Of a stretch of DNA of 64,000 nucleotides, positions 1-8,761 are shown piece after piece (within the stretch, counting starts at the first letter, position 1; each line of letters opens with the position of its first letter). The position numbers and the translations under genes were made by a program. The notes beneath the pieces are model-generated. The model worked only from the letters and a program-made list of their open reading frames with translations, did not search any database and was not told the DNA's origin. This stretch comes from Tepidimonas ignava (GTDB taxonomy: Bacteria; Pseudomonadota; Gammaproteobacteria; Burkholderiales; Burkholderiaceae_C): positions 62,001 through 126,000 of the forward strand of contig NZ_SMAH01000001.1 of the NCBI RefSeq assembly GCF_004342625.1, given 5' to 3'.

Positions 1-1
1 C

Positions 2-1033
2 ATCGTCGTGGCGGCCATCACGTTCTTGACGATCGTCTTTGGCGAGTTGGTGCCCAAGCGCATTGGCCAGCTCTACCCGGAAGCCGTCGCGCGCTGGGTG
101 GCGCGGCCCATGGCCGGTGTGGCCCGTGTGGCCAAGCCCTTCGTGCTGCTGCTGTCGGCCACCACCCATGCGGTGCTGCGCCTGCTGCGCATCGACACCG
201 ACGCGGCCCGCACGGTGACGGAGGAGGAGATCCACGCCAGCCTGCACGAAGGCTTGGCTGCCGGCGTGATCGAGCGGCAGGAGCACCGCATGGTGCACAA
301 CGTGCTGGCGCTGGACGACCGGCCGCTGAGCAGCCTGATGGTGCCGCGCGCCGAAGTCGAGTGGCTCGACGCCGGTCTGCCCCTGGCGCAGGTGTTGGTG
401 CAGGCGCGCCACGGGGGACACTCGTGGTACCCGGTGTGCCGGGGCGGCTTGGACGATGTGCTGGGGGTCATTCACCTGTCGCACCTGATGGCGTTGGACG
501 AAGCGGGTGGCCGCGAGGACGACTGGCACCGCGACGCTGAAGCTGCGGTGTTTGTGCCGGAGACCCTGACGGCGCTTGACCTGCTGGAGCAGTTCCGTGC
601 CCGCGCCATGCGCATGGTGTTCGTGGTGGACGAGTACGGTGAGGTGCAGGGCTTGCTCACCCCGCTGGACTTGCTGGAGGCGATCACGGGCGAGCTGTTC
701 AGCGCCGAGCCGCACGACGCGTGGGCGACGCCGCAGCCGGATGGGTCGTGGTTGTTCGACGGCGCCATGCCAGCGCACGAGTTCAAGTCGCGCCTGGACA
801 TCGCGGCGCTGCCTGACGAGGAACACGACCGCTACGCCACGTTGGCGGGGCTGATGCAGACGGTGGCGGGGGATTTGCTGCAGGTGGGTGACACGGTGGA
901 GGTGGCGGGCTGGCGCCTCACGGTGCGTTCGATGCAGGGGCGGCGGATCGACCGCGTGCACGCCGAGCGGGCGCCGAGCGCCGCAGCGCCGTCGCCACCG
1001 CCTGATCCCGATGGGCATACAGCCAATCCTTGA
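2..1033 (+). CDS. HlyC/CorC-family (CNNM/CBS) membrane transporter, 5' partial
   Basis: This is the 3' part of a CorC/HlyC-type protein. The reading frame is open from the first bases, so the start lies outside the window. What is visible is the end of a DUF21/CNNM membrane domain (the FGELVPKR segment near the beginning), then a CBS-domain pair, and a C-terminal CorC_HlyC domain ending in a Pro-rich tail. Members of this family are linked to Mg2+/Co2+ efflux or metal homeostasis; the substrate here cannot be told from sequence. It converges on cbbR, and the last 116 bases of the two genes overlap on opposite strands. Confidence 0.85.
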   Translation: MVVAAITFLTIVFGELVPKRIGQLYPEAVARWVARPMAGVARVAKPFVLLLSATTHAVLRLLRIDTDAARTVTEEEIHASLHEGLAAGVIERQEHRMVHNVLALDDRPLSSLMVPRAEVEWLDAGLPLAQVLVQARHGGHSWYPVCRGGLDDVLGVIHLSHLMALDEAGGREDDWHRDAEAAVFVPETLTALDLLEQFRARAMRMVFVVDEYGEVQGLLTPLDLLEAITGELFSAEPHDAWATPQPDGSWLFDGAMPAHEFKSRLDIAALPDEEHDRYATLAGLMQTVAGDLLQVGDTVEVAGWRLTVRSMQGRRIDRVHAERAPSAAAPSPPPDPDGHTANP

Positions 1034-1898
1034 ACGCGGCGGCTGCGGGTGACAGGCGCTTGCCCCGTGGGTACACCACGTGCCACTGGCGCAGCAGCGG
1101 AAAGCCCTGGACGTCCAATTGCACGAGCTCGCCCAGCGCCAGTTCGGCCACCACCGTGTGGGCCGACAGCACCGCCAACCCTAGCCCCCCGGCCACGGTT
1201 TGCTTGATGGCCTCGTTGCTGCCCACCTCCAGGCGGGCGCGCAGGGGCACCCCAAGTGCGTCGAAAAAGCGCTGCATGGTGGCGCGCGTGCCGCTGCCGG
1301 GTTCGCGCAGGATGAAGGGCTCGCCCGCCAAGCGTCGCGGGTCGATGGCGCGCTCGCGCGCCAGCGGGTGCGACGGGGGCGCCACCACCACCAGCGGGTT
1401 GTCGGCGAACGGTTCACACACCACGTTCCAGTCCTGCGGCGGCTGGCCCAGGATGTAGAGGTCGTCCCGGTTGGCGCCCAAGCGCTGCAGCAGCGTGTCG
1501 CGGTTGCCCACCACCATGGCCACCTCAATGCCCGGATGCGCCGCGGCAAAGCTGCCCAACAACTTCGGCACGACGTACTTCACGGTGGTCAGGATCGCCA
1601 GCCGCACGCTGCCCTTTTCGACGCCCTGCAGCGCGGCCATGTCCTCGGCCAAGCGGCGCAGCCGATCGTCAACGTCGACCGCCGCTTCGGCCAACGCGCG
1701 CCCCGCCGCCGTCAGGTAGATGCGCCGGCCGATCTGCTCGAACAGCGGCTGCCCCACCACCTCGGCCAACTGCTTGACCTGTAGCGACAGGGTCGGGGAG
1801 GCCAGGTGCAGGGCTTCGGCGGCGCGGGCGAAGCTGCCTTGTTCGGCGACCGCGCGGAAGATGCGCAGTTGGTGCAGGGTGAGGTGGCGCGGGTTCAT
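918..1898 (-). CDS. cbbR: LysR-type regulator of the CO2-fixation operon (CbbR)
   Basis: A 326-residue LysR-family protein. It has an N-terminal winged helix-turn-helix starting [20 protein letters not shown] and a C-terminal periplasmic-binding-protein-like effector domain. It is transcribed divergently from cbbL with 130 bases between the start codons, the classical cbbR-cbb arrangement. In characterised CbbR proteins, metabolites such as RuBP, ATP or NADPH tune activation of the cbb promoter; the ligand here is inferred only. The C-terminus is extended by an Arg/Ala-rich tail that overlaps the 3' end of the convergent transporter gene. The identification rests on both the fold and the position. 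Confidence 0.9.
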   Translation of the reverse strand: MNPRHLTLHQLRIFRAVAEQGSFARAAEALHLASPTLSLQVKQLAEVVGQPLFEQIGRRIYLTAAGRALAEAAVDVDDRLRRLAEDMAALQGVEKGSVRLAILTTVKYVVPKLLGSFAAAHPGIEVAMVVGNRDTLLQRLGANRDDLYILGQPPQDWNVVCEPFADNPLVVVAPPSHPLARERAIDPRRLAGEPFILREPGSGTRATMQRFFDALGVPLRARLEVGSNEAIKQTVAGGLGLAVLSAHTVVAELALGELVQLDVQGFPLLRQWHVVYPRGKRLSPAAAAFKDWLYAHRDQAVATALRRSAPARRARGRSAAPASNAP

Positions 1899-1900
1899 CG

Positions 1901-1945
1901 TTTATGAAGATAAAACAAAACGGTTTGAATATTTTACTTTTCAAA
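1901..1945. promoter_or_regulatory. AT-rich cbbR-cbbL intergenic operator region
   Basis: Between the divergent cbbR and cbbL starts lies an AT-rich patch in otherwise very GC-rich DNA. It contains two inverted repeats: TTTAT-N4-ATAAA at 1901-1914 and TTTGAA-N10-TTCAAA at 1924-1945. The first fits the T-N11-A pattern of LysR-type operators. They are the best candidates for CbbR binding sites controlling both cbbR and the carboxysome operon. No convincing -35/-10 pair could be assigned. Confidence 0.6.
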
Positions 1946-2028
1946 AATGGATGTCGTGCCTACGATTCGCCTCAGCCCCGTCACGACGGGACAACGCAAC
2001 CGCCACCGACGATACCCGAGGAGTGAGC

Positions 2029-3450
2029 ATGGCCGTCAAGACCTACAACGCCGGCGTCAAGGAATACCGCCAGACGTACTGGATGCCCGATTACACCCCG
2101 CTGGACACCGACCTGCTGGCGGTGTTCAAGATCGTGCCGCAGCCCGGCGTGGACCGCGAGGAGGCCGCCGCGGCGGTGGCCGCCGAGTCCTCCACCGGCA
2201 CCTGGACCACGGTGTGGACCGACCTGCTGACCGATCTGGACTACTACAAGGGCCGTGCCTACCGCATCGAGGATGTGCCGGGCGACGACACGGCGTTTTA
2301 TGCGTTCATCGCCTACCCGATCGATCTGTTCGAGGAGGGCTCGGTGGTCAACGTGTTCACGTCGCTCGTGGGCAACGTGTTCGGCTTCAAGGCGGTGCGC
2401 TCGCTGCGCCTGGAAGACGTGCGCTTCCCGATCGCGTACGTCAAGACCTGCGGTGGCCCGCCGCACGGCATCCAGGTCGAGCGCGATCTGATGAACAAGT
2501 ACGGCCGCCCGCTGCTGGGCTGCACGATCAAGCCCAAGCTCGGCCTGTCGGCCAAGAATTACGGCCGCGCCGTGTACGAAGCCCTGCGCGGCGGTCTGGA
2601 CTTCACCAAGGACGACGAAAACGTCAACAGCCAGCCGTTCATGCGCTGGAAGCAGCGCTTCGACTTCGTGATGGAGGCCATCGAGAAGGCGGAGCGTGAA
2701 ACGGGTGAGCGCAAGGGGCACTACCTCAACGTCACCGCGCCGACGCCTGAGGAGATGTACAAGCGGGCCGAGTACGCCAAGTCGATCGGCGCGCCCATCA
2801 TCATGCACGACTACCTCACGGGGGGGTTCTGCGCCCACACGGGTCTGGCCAACTGGTGCCGCGAAAACGGCGTGCTGCTGCACGTGCACCGTGCCATGCA
2901 CGCCGTGATCGACCGCAACCCCTACCACGGCATCCACTTCCGTGTGCTGACCAAGGTGCTGCGCCTGATGGGCGGCGACCACCTGCACACCGGCACCGTG
3001 GTGGGCAAGCTCGAAGGTGATCGTCAGGCGACGTTGGGTTGGGTGGACCTGCTGCGCGAGTCGTTCGTGCCCGAAGACCGCAGCCGCGGCATCTTCTTCG
3101 ACCAAGACTGGGGCTCGATGCCGGGCGCGTTTGCGGTGGCGTCGGGTGGCATCCACGTGTGGCACATGCCGGCGCTGCTGAGCATCTTCGGTGACGACGC
3201 GGTGTTCCAGTTTGGCGGCGGCACGCTCGGCCACCCGTGGGGCAACGCCGCAGGCGCGCACGCCAACCGCGTCGCGCTGGAAGCCTGCGTGCAGGCGCGC
3301 AACGAGGGCCGCAACCTCGAAAAAGAAGGCAAGGAGATCCTGACCGCGGCGGCGCAGCACTCGCCCGAGCTCAAGATCGCGATGGAGACCTGGAAGGAGA
3401 TCAAGTTCGAGTTCGATGTCGTCGACAAGCTCGACGTGCAACACAAGTGA
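2029..3450 (+). CDS. cbbL: Ribulose-1,5-bisphosphate carboxylase large subunit, form IA
   Basis: 473 residues, the normal length for form I large subunits. It catalyses carboxylation of RuBP in the Calvin cycle. Visible active-site segments are the KPKLGLS loop and FTKDDEN, whose lysine is the one carbamylated in active enzyme. The start ATG follows an AGGAG-type ribosome-binding site and encodes [13 protein letters not shown], typical of carboxysomal form IA enzymes. cbbS follows after 42 bases, then the shell genes, so the enzyme is expected to be packaged in an alpha-carboxysome through CsoS2. Confidence 0.98.
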   Translation: MAVKTYNAGVKEYRQTYWMPDYTPLDTDLLAVFKIVPQPGVDREEAAAAVAAESSTGTWTTVWTDLLTDLDYYKGRAYRIEDVPGDDTAFYAFIAYPIDLFEEGSVVNVFTSLVGNVFGFKAVRSLRLEDVRFPIAYVKTCGGPPHGIQVERDLMNKYGRPLLGCTIKPKLGLSAKNYGRAVYEALRGGLDFTKDDENVNSQPFMRWKQRFDFVMEAIEKAERETGERKGHYLNVTAPTPEEMYKRAEYAKSIGAPIIMHDYLTGGFCAHTGLANWCRENGVLLHVHRAMHAVIDRNPYHGIHFRVLTKVLRLMGGDHLHTGTVVGKLEGDRQATLGWVDLLRESFVPEDRSRGIFFDQDWGSMPGAFAVASGGIHVWHMPALLSIFGDDAVFQFGGGTLGHPWGNAAGAHANRVALEACVQARNEGRNLEKEGKEILTAAAQHSPELKIAMETWKEIKFEFDVVDKLDVQHK

Positions 3451-3492
3451 TCGCCCTCGCACGGAACCGAACCCCTTGTCAGGAGACCCATC

Positions 3493-3813
3493 ATGCAAGC
3501 TTACAAGCAGTCCCTCAAGCACGAAACCTTCTCGTACCTGCCGCAGATGACGCCCGAGCAGGTGCGCCGGCAAATCGCCTACGCGCTGGCCCAAGGCTGG
3601 AACCCCGCGGTGGAGCACACCGAGCGCGGCACCCCCGCCAAAGAGAGCTACTGGTACATGTGGAAGCTGCCGATGTTCGGCGAGCAGTCGGTGGACGCGG
3701 TGCTGGCCGAGATTGAGGCCTGCCACCGTGAATTCCCCAACCACATGGTGCGTTTCGTCGCCTACGACAACTACGCGCAAAGCCAGGGCTTGACGTTCGT
3801 CGTCTACCGCTGA
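3493..3813 (+). CDS. cbbS: RuBisCO small subunit, form IA
   Basis: 106 residues, beginning [17 protein letters not shown] and containing the [11 protein letters not shown] segment typical of bacterial form I small subunits. It caps the L8 core to form the L8S8 holoenzyme. In alpha-carboxysomes the CsoS2 N-terminal repeats bind at the large/small subunit interface. AGGAG lies upstream of the ATG. A strong hairpin directly follows the stop codon. Confidence 0.97.
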   Translation: MQAYKQSLKHETFSYLPQMTPEQVRRQIAYALAQGWNPAVEHTERGTPAKESYWYMWKLPMFGEQSVDAVLAEIEACHREFPNHMVRFVAYDNYAQSQGLTFVVYR

Positions 3814-3818
3814 TGGGC

Positions 3819-3847
3819 ACGGCTGGCGCACGGGTGCGCCTGGCCGT
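3819..3847 (+). other. Strong hairpin between cbbS and csoS2
   Basis: A near-perfect stem (ACGGCTGGCGCA pairing with TGCGCCTGGCCGT around a four-base CGGG loop) begins five bases after the cbbS stop codon. It has no following T-run, so it is not a canonical intrinsic terminator. A plausible role is protecting the 3' end of the cbbLS mRNA, or partly attenuating, so that RuBisCO is made in excess of shell protein. That role is inference. Confidence 0.55.
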
Positions 3848-3884
3848 ATGCAGGGTCTGACCAATCGTGGAAAAGGAGTCCCCC

Positions 3885-5792
3885 ATGGACGGGACGGTGG
3901 TGAAGGCTGCCCTTAGCGGGCGTGAGCTGGCGCGCCAGCGGCGGCAGGCCTTGGCGCAGCAAGGGCGCGCGGCGCTGCCGACGCTGCGCAGCGCGATGGC
4001 ACGGCGTGCCGCGGCGCCGCAACAGGCGGCTGCGTCCCAAGGATGTGGCTGTGGGTGCGGAGGCAGCGGCGCGTGCGCCACGGCGGCTGCCGAAGACGGG
4101 GTGGCGCGCATGTTGGCCGCGGCCGTCACGCCGCAGGCGGCCCAGGCGCGACCCACCACGGATGACAAGCCGCGCGTGTTGCCGCCCACGGGCCGCGCGC
4201 TGGCGCAGGCCCGCCGCGCGGCGCTGGCGCGGGAGGGCAAAGCAGGCTTGACGCGTGTGGCGCAAGCCACCCGCCTGGCCACCACGATGCCCGACCGCGA
4301 TTGGCGCGAGGCGCTGCAAAAAGGCGCCACGGGGCGGCAACTGGCCATGCAGCGCCGCACGCTGCTGGCGTTGACCGGGCGGGCCGGTCTGGCCGCGTCC
4401 ACCCAACCGGCGGCCGCCGTGCGGCCCAGCGGGCGCGTGCGCAACACCGCGGCCGTGCGCGACGCCGCGCACACCGAAGAGGGGCATACGCTGTCCGGGC
4501 AGCGCGTCAGCGGCACCCAGGTGGAGCGCAGCGCCAAGGTGACCGGCATGGAAGCGGGCACCTGCCGCCACGTCACCGGCACCGAATACATCGGGCAGGA
4601 GCAGTTTGAGGCTTGGTGCGCCACCCGTCCCCAGCCGGCCCCGCCCAAGGTGGTCGAAACCCACACCGAGCGTGGGCGCGCGGTCACGGGCAGCCATCCG
4701 GGGCTCAACCCCAAGGTCACCGGCAACGAGACGGGGGCGTGCCGTGGCATCACCGGTACGCGTTACCTCGCCGCCGAGGACCAAGCCGTGTGTGAGCAGG
4801 TGCAGGCGCGCGCGCCACACAAGGTCAGCGTGATGTCGTCGCGCGGTGACAACGAGGTGACCGGCACACCGGTGGGCCGCAGCCCCAAGGTCACGGGCAA
4901 CGAAGCGGGCGCGCAGCGTCCCATCTCGGGCACCCAGTACGCGTTCGCGCTGCAGGGGCAGGCAGGGGTGCGCGCGGGCACGGCGTCGCGCCGCGGCTCG
5001 CCCCTGCCGGCGGGCGCGCTGCAAGCGTCTTCGCACGCAGCGGAGTCGACGCAGCAGGCGCAGCCGCGCCCGGCGGCCGCCAGCGCCGAAACGGTGGGGC
5101 GGCAGGACGCGGGTTTTGCGTTGGCCACCGTCAGCGGTGACAGTCCGGGCACGGGCGGTGGCCGCATCACGGGTGACGAGCGTGGGGCGTGTGAGCCGGT
5201 GACCGGCACGCCTTACGTGGGCCCGGACAACTTGAGCGGGGGGTGCACGTTGAGCGGTCGTTGGCTGACGCGCTACCCCGAACTGGCCCAGACCGATGCG
5301 CCGCCGCCTCCGCAGGGCTTCAGCGTGCAAACGCCGGCGCAGCAGGCGTGGCAGCGGCGCCAGCGCATCACCGGCAGCGCCGGTGGGGACGACGCGGGTC
5401 TGCGTGTCACGGGGCCTGGGATGAAAGCGCAAGGCTTGATCACGGGCACCCCCGAATTCCGTCACGGTGCGGCCACCCAGGCAACGTGGTCGGTGCCGTC
5501 CACGCAGGCGGCGCCGGCTGCGCAGCGTGTCACGGGTGAGGGGGCGGCGCCGCAGGGCGTGCGCATCACCGGCGACGCGTGGGGCAGCGAGCGGCGCGTC
5601 ACCGGCACCGAAGGTGCGTCGGCGATGGTGCGCAACCCGACCCAGCGCGGCATGCCCCGGCCGCTGGGGGCGCAGGCGCGCCACCTGCGCGCCATCGAAC
5701 GCGACGAGGTGCCGATGAGCCCGATCACAGGCTCCAGCGGCAACACGCCGCGCGGCGCGGTGGTGACCGTCTCCGGCGGGGCGCGCGGCTGA
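3885..5792 (+). CDS. csoS2: Carboxysome scaffold protein CsoS2, short form
   Basis: 635 residues, intrinsically disordered in character and low in aromatics. It links RuBisCO to the shell during alpha-carboxysome assembly. I see three N-terminal RuBisCO-binding repeats (about residues 12-31, 103-122, 150-169), each of the GRxLAxxRRxxLAxxG type. There are three middle repeats with paired V/ITG and Cys motifs (about 204-235, 265-295, 324-352), then a C-terminal shell-binding region ending GAVVTVSGGARG. A Cys-rich GCGCGCGG stretch lies at 53-60. The well-studied Halothiobacillus protein is longer, with four N and more M repeats. ATG 3885 is preferred over GTG 3867 because GGAG sits just upstream of it. 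Confidence 0.95.
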   Translation: MDGTVVKAALSGRELARQRRQALAQQGRAALPTLRSAMARRAAAPQQAAASQGCGCGCGGSGACATAAAEDGVARMLAAAVTPQAAQARPTTDDKPRVLPPTGRALAQARRAALAREGKAGLTRVAQATRLATTMPDRDWREALQKGATGRQLAMQRRTLLALTGRAGLAASTQPAAAVRPSGRVRNTAAVRDAAHTEEGHTLSGQRVSGTQVERSAKVTGMEAGTCRHVTGTEYIGQEQFEAWCATRPQPAPPKVVETHTERGRAVTGSHPGLNPKVTGNETGACRGITGTRYLAAEDQAVCEQVQARAPHKVSVMSSRGDNEVTGTPVGRSPKVTGNEAGAQRPISGTQYAFALQGQAGVRAGTASRRGSPLPAGALQASSHAAESTQQAQPRPAAASAETVGRQDAGFALATVSGDSPGTGGGRITGDERGACEPVTGTPYVGPDNLSGGCTLSGRWLTRYPELAQTDAPPPPQGFSVQTPAQQAWQRRQRITGSAGGDDAGLRVTGPGMKAQGLITGTPEFRHGAATQATWSVPSTQAAPAAQRVTGEGAAPQGVRITGDAWGSERRVTGTEGASAMVRNPTQRGMPRPLGAQARHLRAIERDEVPMSPITGSSGNTPRGAVVTVSGGARG

Positions 5793-5825
5793 GGTCAGAC
5801 CCATCCAGCACAGCCGAGCTCGACC

Positions 5826-7379
5826 ATGGACACGCGCAAACGTCAACTGGCCCTGCAGCGCCGCCACGCGGCCGCGCTGCCCCGTCAAGGCTTGACGGCG
5901 GCGGCGCAGGTGCTGCCGACCGCGCACGGGGTGCTGCCCAACCCGGCCTGCGTGCCGGGGGCGGGGCAGCCGTGCCGCCACGCGCTGGTGGACGTCGAGC
6001 TCAACGCCCGCCTGCATGCGTACGAGCAGACCCTGCGCGGGCGCTTCGAGGCGATCGAAGACACCCTGCGCACGATGTCGGCCTGGCAACACGAACGTGA
6101 CTTTGTCGAGCGCGCGCAGGCGCTGGCGCAACAGCGCCTGGACCTGCAGTGGCCGCTGGCGGCGCTGGAAAGCGCCTGGGTGGCGGGCGTGGACATGGCG
6201 GCGTTGCACGCGCATGCGATGTTCGAAACGATCCGGCGCTGCGTGCGCCTCAGCGACCAAGACAGCGCTCCCTGGCGGGCCCGTTTGCCCATCCAGGCCG
6301 ACACGCTGCGTGCGTGCGGCGTGCACACGCTCGACGTCAGCCCGTGCGCCGATGGGCGCCTGCAGGGGGTGCTGCCGTTCGTGCTGCGCACGGCCCCCAG
6401 CGAGGGCGTGGTGGTCAAAGCGTACGCCGGCGCGCTGTTCGACGTCGAGTTGGACGTGCAGGACTGGACCCAGCGCGAGCTCGAGCGCGTGACGGGGCTG
6501 CTGCCCGGCGGCGAGGCGCTGGACTACCTGAAGGTGGCGGTGTACCACTTCAGCTCGTCGCATCCCCAGCAAGAAGGCTGCGCGGCCCATGGCAGCCACG
6601 ACGCGCGCGCGGTGGCGGCCGCCATCGAGCGGCTGCATGCCCTGCGCGCGGCGGTCGACAACACCTTCGGTGCAGGCGCCGCTCCGCTGGTGATGTTGGT
6701 CGGCGTGGACACCGACCTGGACGCGATCCGCATCCACCTGCCCGATGCACGCGGGCAGTTGCATGCCGAGCGCTTTTTGGATGCCGCCACGCTGTACCGC
6801 GAGACGCTGGGCTTGGACGCGGCTCAGGCGCGTCAGCGCGTGCACGATGCCGTGGCGGCGCATGTGCGTGACCTTGGGGGCGTGTTGATGCGCGCCCCGG
6901 GTGACGACGGGCTGGCGCGGCTGGCGGCGCTGTGGCTGCAGGCCAACCTGTCGCAGATCGAATACGTGATCACCTACCACGCGGGGCGCTACGCCGTCGT
7001 GGGCCACGATGAAGCGTTCGTCTGCGTGGGCGACGCCCTGCCGCCGTTGCAGTTGCGCAACCAGTACTACCACGCGCACCTGGACACCGTGGAAGAGGGG
7101 GCGGCCGACCTGGACGTCGGCGTCAAGATCTTCACGGGCCTCAACCTGCGCCGTGGCCTGGCGTTGCCGGTGCTGGTGCACTTCAGCTACAGCGGGCGGG
7201 TGCCGGGGGCGCGCCAGCGCGCGATCGAGCGCGGGCAGCGTGTGGTGGCCGCGATACGGGCGCGCTACCCGTCTTGGGATGGGCGTGGGCAACTGCATTG
7301 CCGCGTCGCCGTCAGCGACCGTCATGGCTCCGAAACCGTGGCGCTGATCGACGACGACGTGGTGTTGGCCGGGCATTGA
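5826..7379 (+). CDS. csoSCA: Carboxysomal epsilon/beta-type carbonic anhydrase CsoSCA (CsoS3)
   Basis: 517 residues. It dehydrates bicarbonate to CO2 inside the carboxysome lumen. The zinc and catalytic residues can be placed: Cys174-x-Asp176-x-Arg178, His241, and Cys252 in the GCAAHGS motif. These have the same spacing as Cys173/Asp175/Arg177/His242/Cys253 of the Halothiobacillus enzyme. The N-terminal 30 residues contain an RQLALQRRHAAALPRQG segment resembling a CsoS2 N-repeat. That segment is probably the RuBisCO-contact peptide known for other CsoSCA proteins; this last point is inference. Confidence 0.95.
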   Translation: MDTRKRQLALQRRHAAALPRQGLTAAAQVLPTAHGVLPNPACVPGAGQPCRHALVDVELNARLHAYEQTLRGRFEAIEDTLRTMSAWQHERDFVERAQALAQQRLDLQWPLAALESAWVAGVDMAALHAHAMFETIRRCVRLSDQDSAPWRARLPIQADTLRACGVHTLDVSPCADGRLQGVLPFVLRTAPSEGVVVKAYAGALFDVELDVQDWTQRELERVTGLLPGGEALDYLKVAVYHFSSSHPQQEGCAAHGSHDARAVAAAIERLHALRAAVDNTFGAGAAPLVMLVGVDTDLDAIRIHLPDARGQLHAERFLDAATLYRETLGLDAAQARQRVHDAVAAHVRDLGGVLMRAPGDDGLARLAALWLQANLSQIEYVITYHAGRYAVVGHDEAFVCVGDALPPLQLRNQYYHAHLDTVEEGAADLDVGVKIFTGLNLRRGLALPVLVHFSYSGRVPGARQRAIERGQRVVAAIRARYPSWDGRGQLHCRVAVSDRHGSETVALIDDDVVLAGH

Positions 7380-7402
7380 AGCGGGCATGGGCGAGGACGA
7401 CG

Positions 7403-7657
7403 ATGAAGATCATGCGCGTGGAAAAAACCCTGGTGTCGACCAACCGCATCGAGGCGTTTGGTCACCGGCCGCTGCTGGTGGTGCAAGAAAAAGCCGGTGG
7501 TGCGCGCAGCGTTGCGGTCGATGCCGTGGGCTGTGTGCCGGGGGACTGGGTGATTTGTGTGGGCTCGTCGGCGGCGCGCGAAGCGGCCGGCTCCAAGGAC
7601 TTTCCGTCCGACCTGACCATCGTCGGCATCATCGACCACTGGAATCCCGAGGGGTGA
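7403..7657 (+). CDS. csoS4A: Carboxysome shell vertex protein CsoS4A (BMC-P)
   Basis: 84 residues of the EutN/CcmL (BMC-P) family, which forms pentamers that close the icosahedral vertices. The sequence MKIMRVEKTLVSTNRI and the segments GDWVICVGSSAAREAAGSK and DLTIVGIIDHW are characteristic. The ATG at 7403 matches the family start. It lies 23 bases after csoSCA and 4 bases before csoS4B. Confidence 0.95.
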   Translation: MKIMRVEKTLVSTNRIEAFGHRPLLVVQEKAGGARSVAVDAVGCVPGDWVICVGSSAAREAAGSKDFPSDLTIVGIIDHWNPEG

Positions 7658-7661
7658 GCCG

Positions 7662-7979
7662 ATGGACATCGTGCGCGTGGTCGACGAGTTGGTGTGCACC
7701 CGGCGTGTGCCGGGCTTGGGGCAGGCCAGCCTGCGCGTCGTGCGCAGCGCCCAGGGGGCGCTGTCGGTGGCCACCGACCCGGTGGGCGTGCCGGTGGGGC
7801 GCTGGGTGTTCGCCACCACCGGCAGTGCGGCGCGCTTGGCCATGCCCGACACAACGTGCATGACGGATTTGACGATTTGCGGAATCATCGACCACTGGGA
7901 CGAGGGCGACGGCGCCAACGCGGTGGCGGTACACGAGCATCGAGCCCCGGGCACGGCGCCCGGAGCGAGCAAGGGGTGA
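7662..7979 (+). CDS. csoS4B: Carboxysome shell vertex protein CsoS4B (BMC-P)
   Basis: 105 residues, the second BMC-P paralogue, starting MDIVRVVDELVCTRR and sharing the DLTICGIIDHW ending motif with CsoS4A. It carries an extra tail of about 25 residues rich in Ala, Gly and Pro that most CsoS4B proteins lack or have shorter. The start lies 4 bases after the csoS4A stop, so the two are almost certainly cotranslated. Confidence 0.94.
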   Translation: MDIVRVVDELVCTRRVPGLGQASLRVVRSAQGALSVATDPVGVPVGRWVFATTGSAARLAMPDTTCMTDLTICGIIDHWDEGDGANAVAVHEHRAPGTAPGASKG

Positions 7980-8030
7980 GCCGATCGGCTCAGGTGTTTC
8001 AGCAGCAAAGTGACCACGAGGAGTAAAGCA

Positions 8031-8327
8031 ATGGCAAACACGACGGGTATTGCCCTGGGCATGATCGAGACGCGCGGGCTGGTGCCGGCGATCGAAGCGG
8101 CCGACGCGATGACCAAGGCGGCGGAGGTGCGGCTGATCGGCCGCCAGTTCGTCGGGGGCGGTTACGTGACGGTGATGGTGCGCGGCGAGACGGGCGCGGT
8201 CAACGCGGCGGTGCGCGCGGGCGCTGATGCCTGCGAGCGTGTGGGTGATGGCCTGGTGGCGGCCCACATCATCGCGCGCGTGCACAGCGAAGTCGAAGGC
8301 ATCCTGCCCACCGCGCCCACCGTCTGA
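8031..8327 (+). CDS. csoS1: Carboxysome major shell hexamer CsoS1 (BMC-H), copy 1
   Basis: 98 residues, a single BMC domain forming the hexamers that tile the shell facets. It begins MANTTGIALGMIETRG and has the FVGGGYVTVMVRGETGAV segment. An AGGAG ribosome-binding site precedes it. The gene is followed after 69 bases by a second copy; positions 8052-8312 are identical at nucleotide level to the second gene, so they differ essentially only at the ends. This copy has the short C-terminus of CsoS1A/C types. Confidence 0.96.
   Translation: MANTTGIALGMIETRGLVPAIEAADAMTKAAEVRLIGRQFVGGGYVTVMVRGETGAVNAAVRAGADACERVGDGLVAAHIIARVHSEVEGILPTAPTV
8052..8312 (+). repeat. 261-base perfect direct repeat, copy 1 (csoS1 core)
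   Basis: The 261 bases at 8052-8312 are identical base for base to 8418-8678. The repeat covers most of the BMC domain of the two csoS1 genes; silent differences appear in codons 3, 6 and 7 just upstream. This is recent duplication or ongoing gene conversion. Confidence 0.95.
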
Positions 8328-8342
8328 TGGCGCTGGCTTGCC

Positions 8343-8370
8343 CAGCCGCCGCCTGCCCAAGGCGGCGCTG
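8343..8370 (+). other. Hairpin between the two csoS1 genes
   Basis: CAGCCGCCGCCT pairs with AGGCGGCGCTG (one bulged C) around a five-base loop. No T-run follows, so simple termination is unlikely. RNA stabilisation or processing of the upstream shell message is possible. Confidence 0.5.
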
Positions 8371-8396
8371 GTCGGCCCAACACAAGGAGTGTGACC

Positions 8397-8735
8397 ATGG
8401 CAAATACGACGGGCATAGCCCTGGGCATGATCGAGACGCGCGGGCTGGTGCCGGCGATCGAAGCGGCCGACGCGATGACCAAGGCGGCGGAGGTGCGGCT
8501 GATCGGCCGCCAGTTCGTCGGGGGCGGTTACGTGACGGTGATGGTGCGCGGCGAGACGGGCGCGGTCAACGCGGCGGTGCGCGCGGGCGCTGATGCCTGC
8601 GAGCGTGTGGGTGATGGCCTGGTGGCGGCCCACATCATCGCGCGCGTGCACAGCGAAGTCGAAGGCATCCTGCCCACCAAGCCGGATGCCAGCGGCGGCG
8701 GCCGCGACGCCGAGATCACCTCCACCCGCAGTTGA
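8397..8735 (+). CDS. csoS1B: Carboxysome shell hexamer CsoS1B-like (BMC-H), copy 2
   Basis: 112 residues, the same BMC domain as the upstream copy but with a C-terminal extension of about 14 residues (PDASGGGRDAEITSTRS). This is the feature that distinguishes CsoS1B from CsoS1A/C in Halothiobacillus. ATG 8397 is preceded by AAGGAG. The core is nucleotide-identical to copy 1, so the paralogues differ only in their tails, which suggests that the tail has the specialised role. Confidence 0.94.
   Translation: MANTTGIALGMIETRGLVPAIEAADAMTKAAEVRLIGRQFVGGGYVTVMVRGETGAVNAAVRAGADACERVGDGLVAAHIIARVHSEVEGILPTKPDASGGGRDAEITSTRS
8418..8678 (+). repeat. 261-base perfect direct repeat, copy 2 (csoS1 core)
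   Basis: Second copy of the identical block described at 8052-8312; the offset between copies is 366 bases. Confidence 0.95.
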
Positions 8736-8761
8736 GCCACGCGCACGACGGAGACACTGCC

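Noticed and set aside
1981-3864. Long antisense reading frames opposite cbbL and other genes
   Set aside because: They arise from the high GC codon bias of the sense genes and lack ribosome-binding sites or recognisable domains.
3885-5792. Possible -1 programmed frameshift site in csoS2 as described for Halothiobacillus
   Set aside because: No convincing XXXYYYZ heptamer or long T or A run was seen near the M/C boundary; the only A-run, CAAAAAG near 4317, lies in the N-repeat part and is too short.
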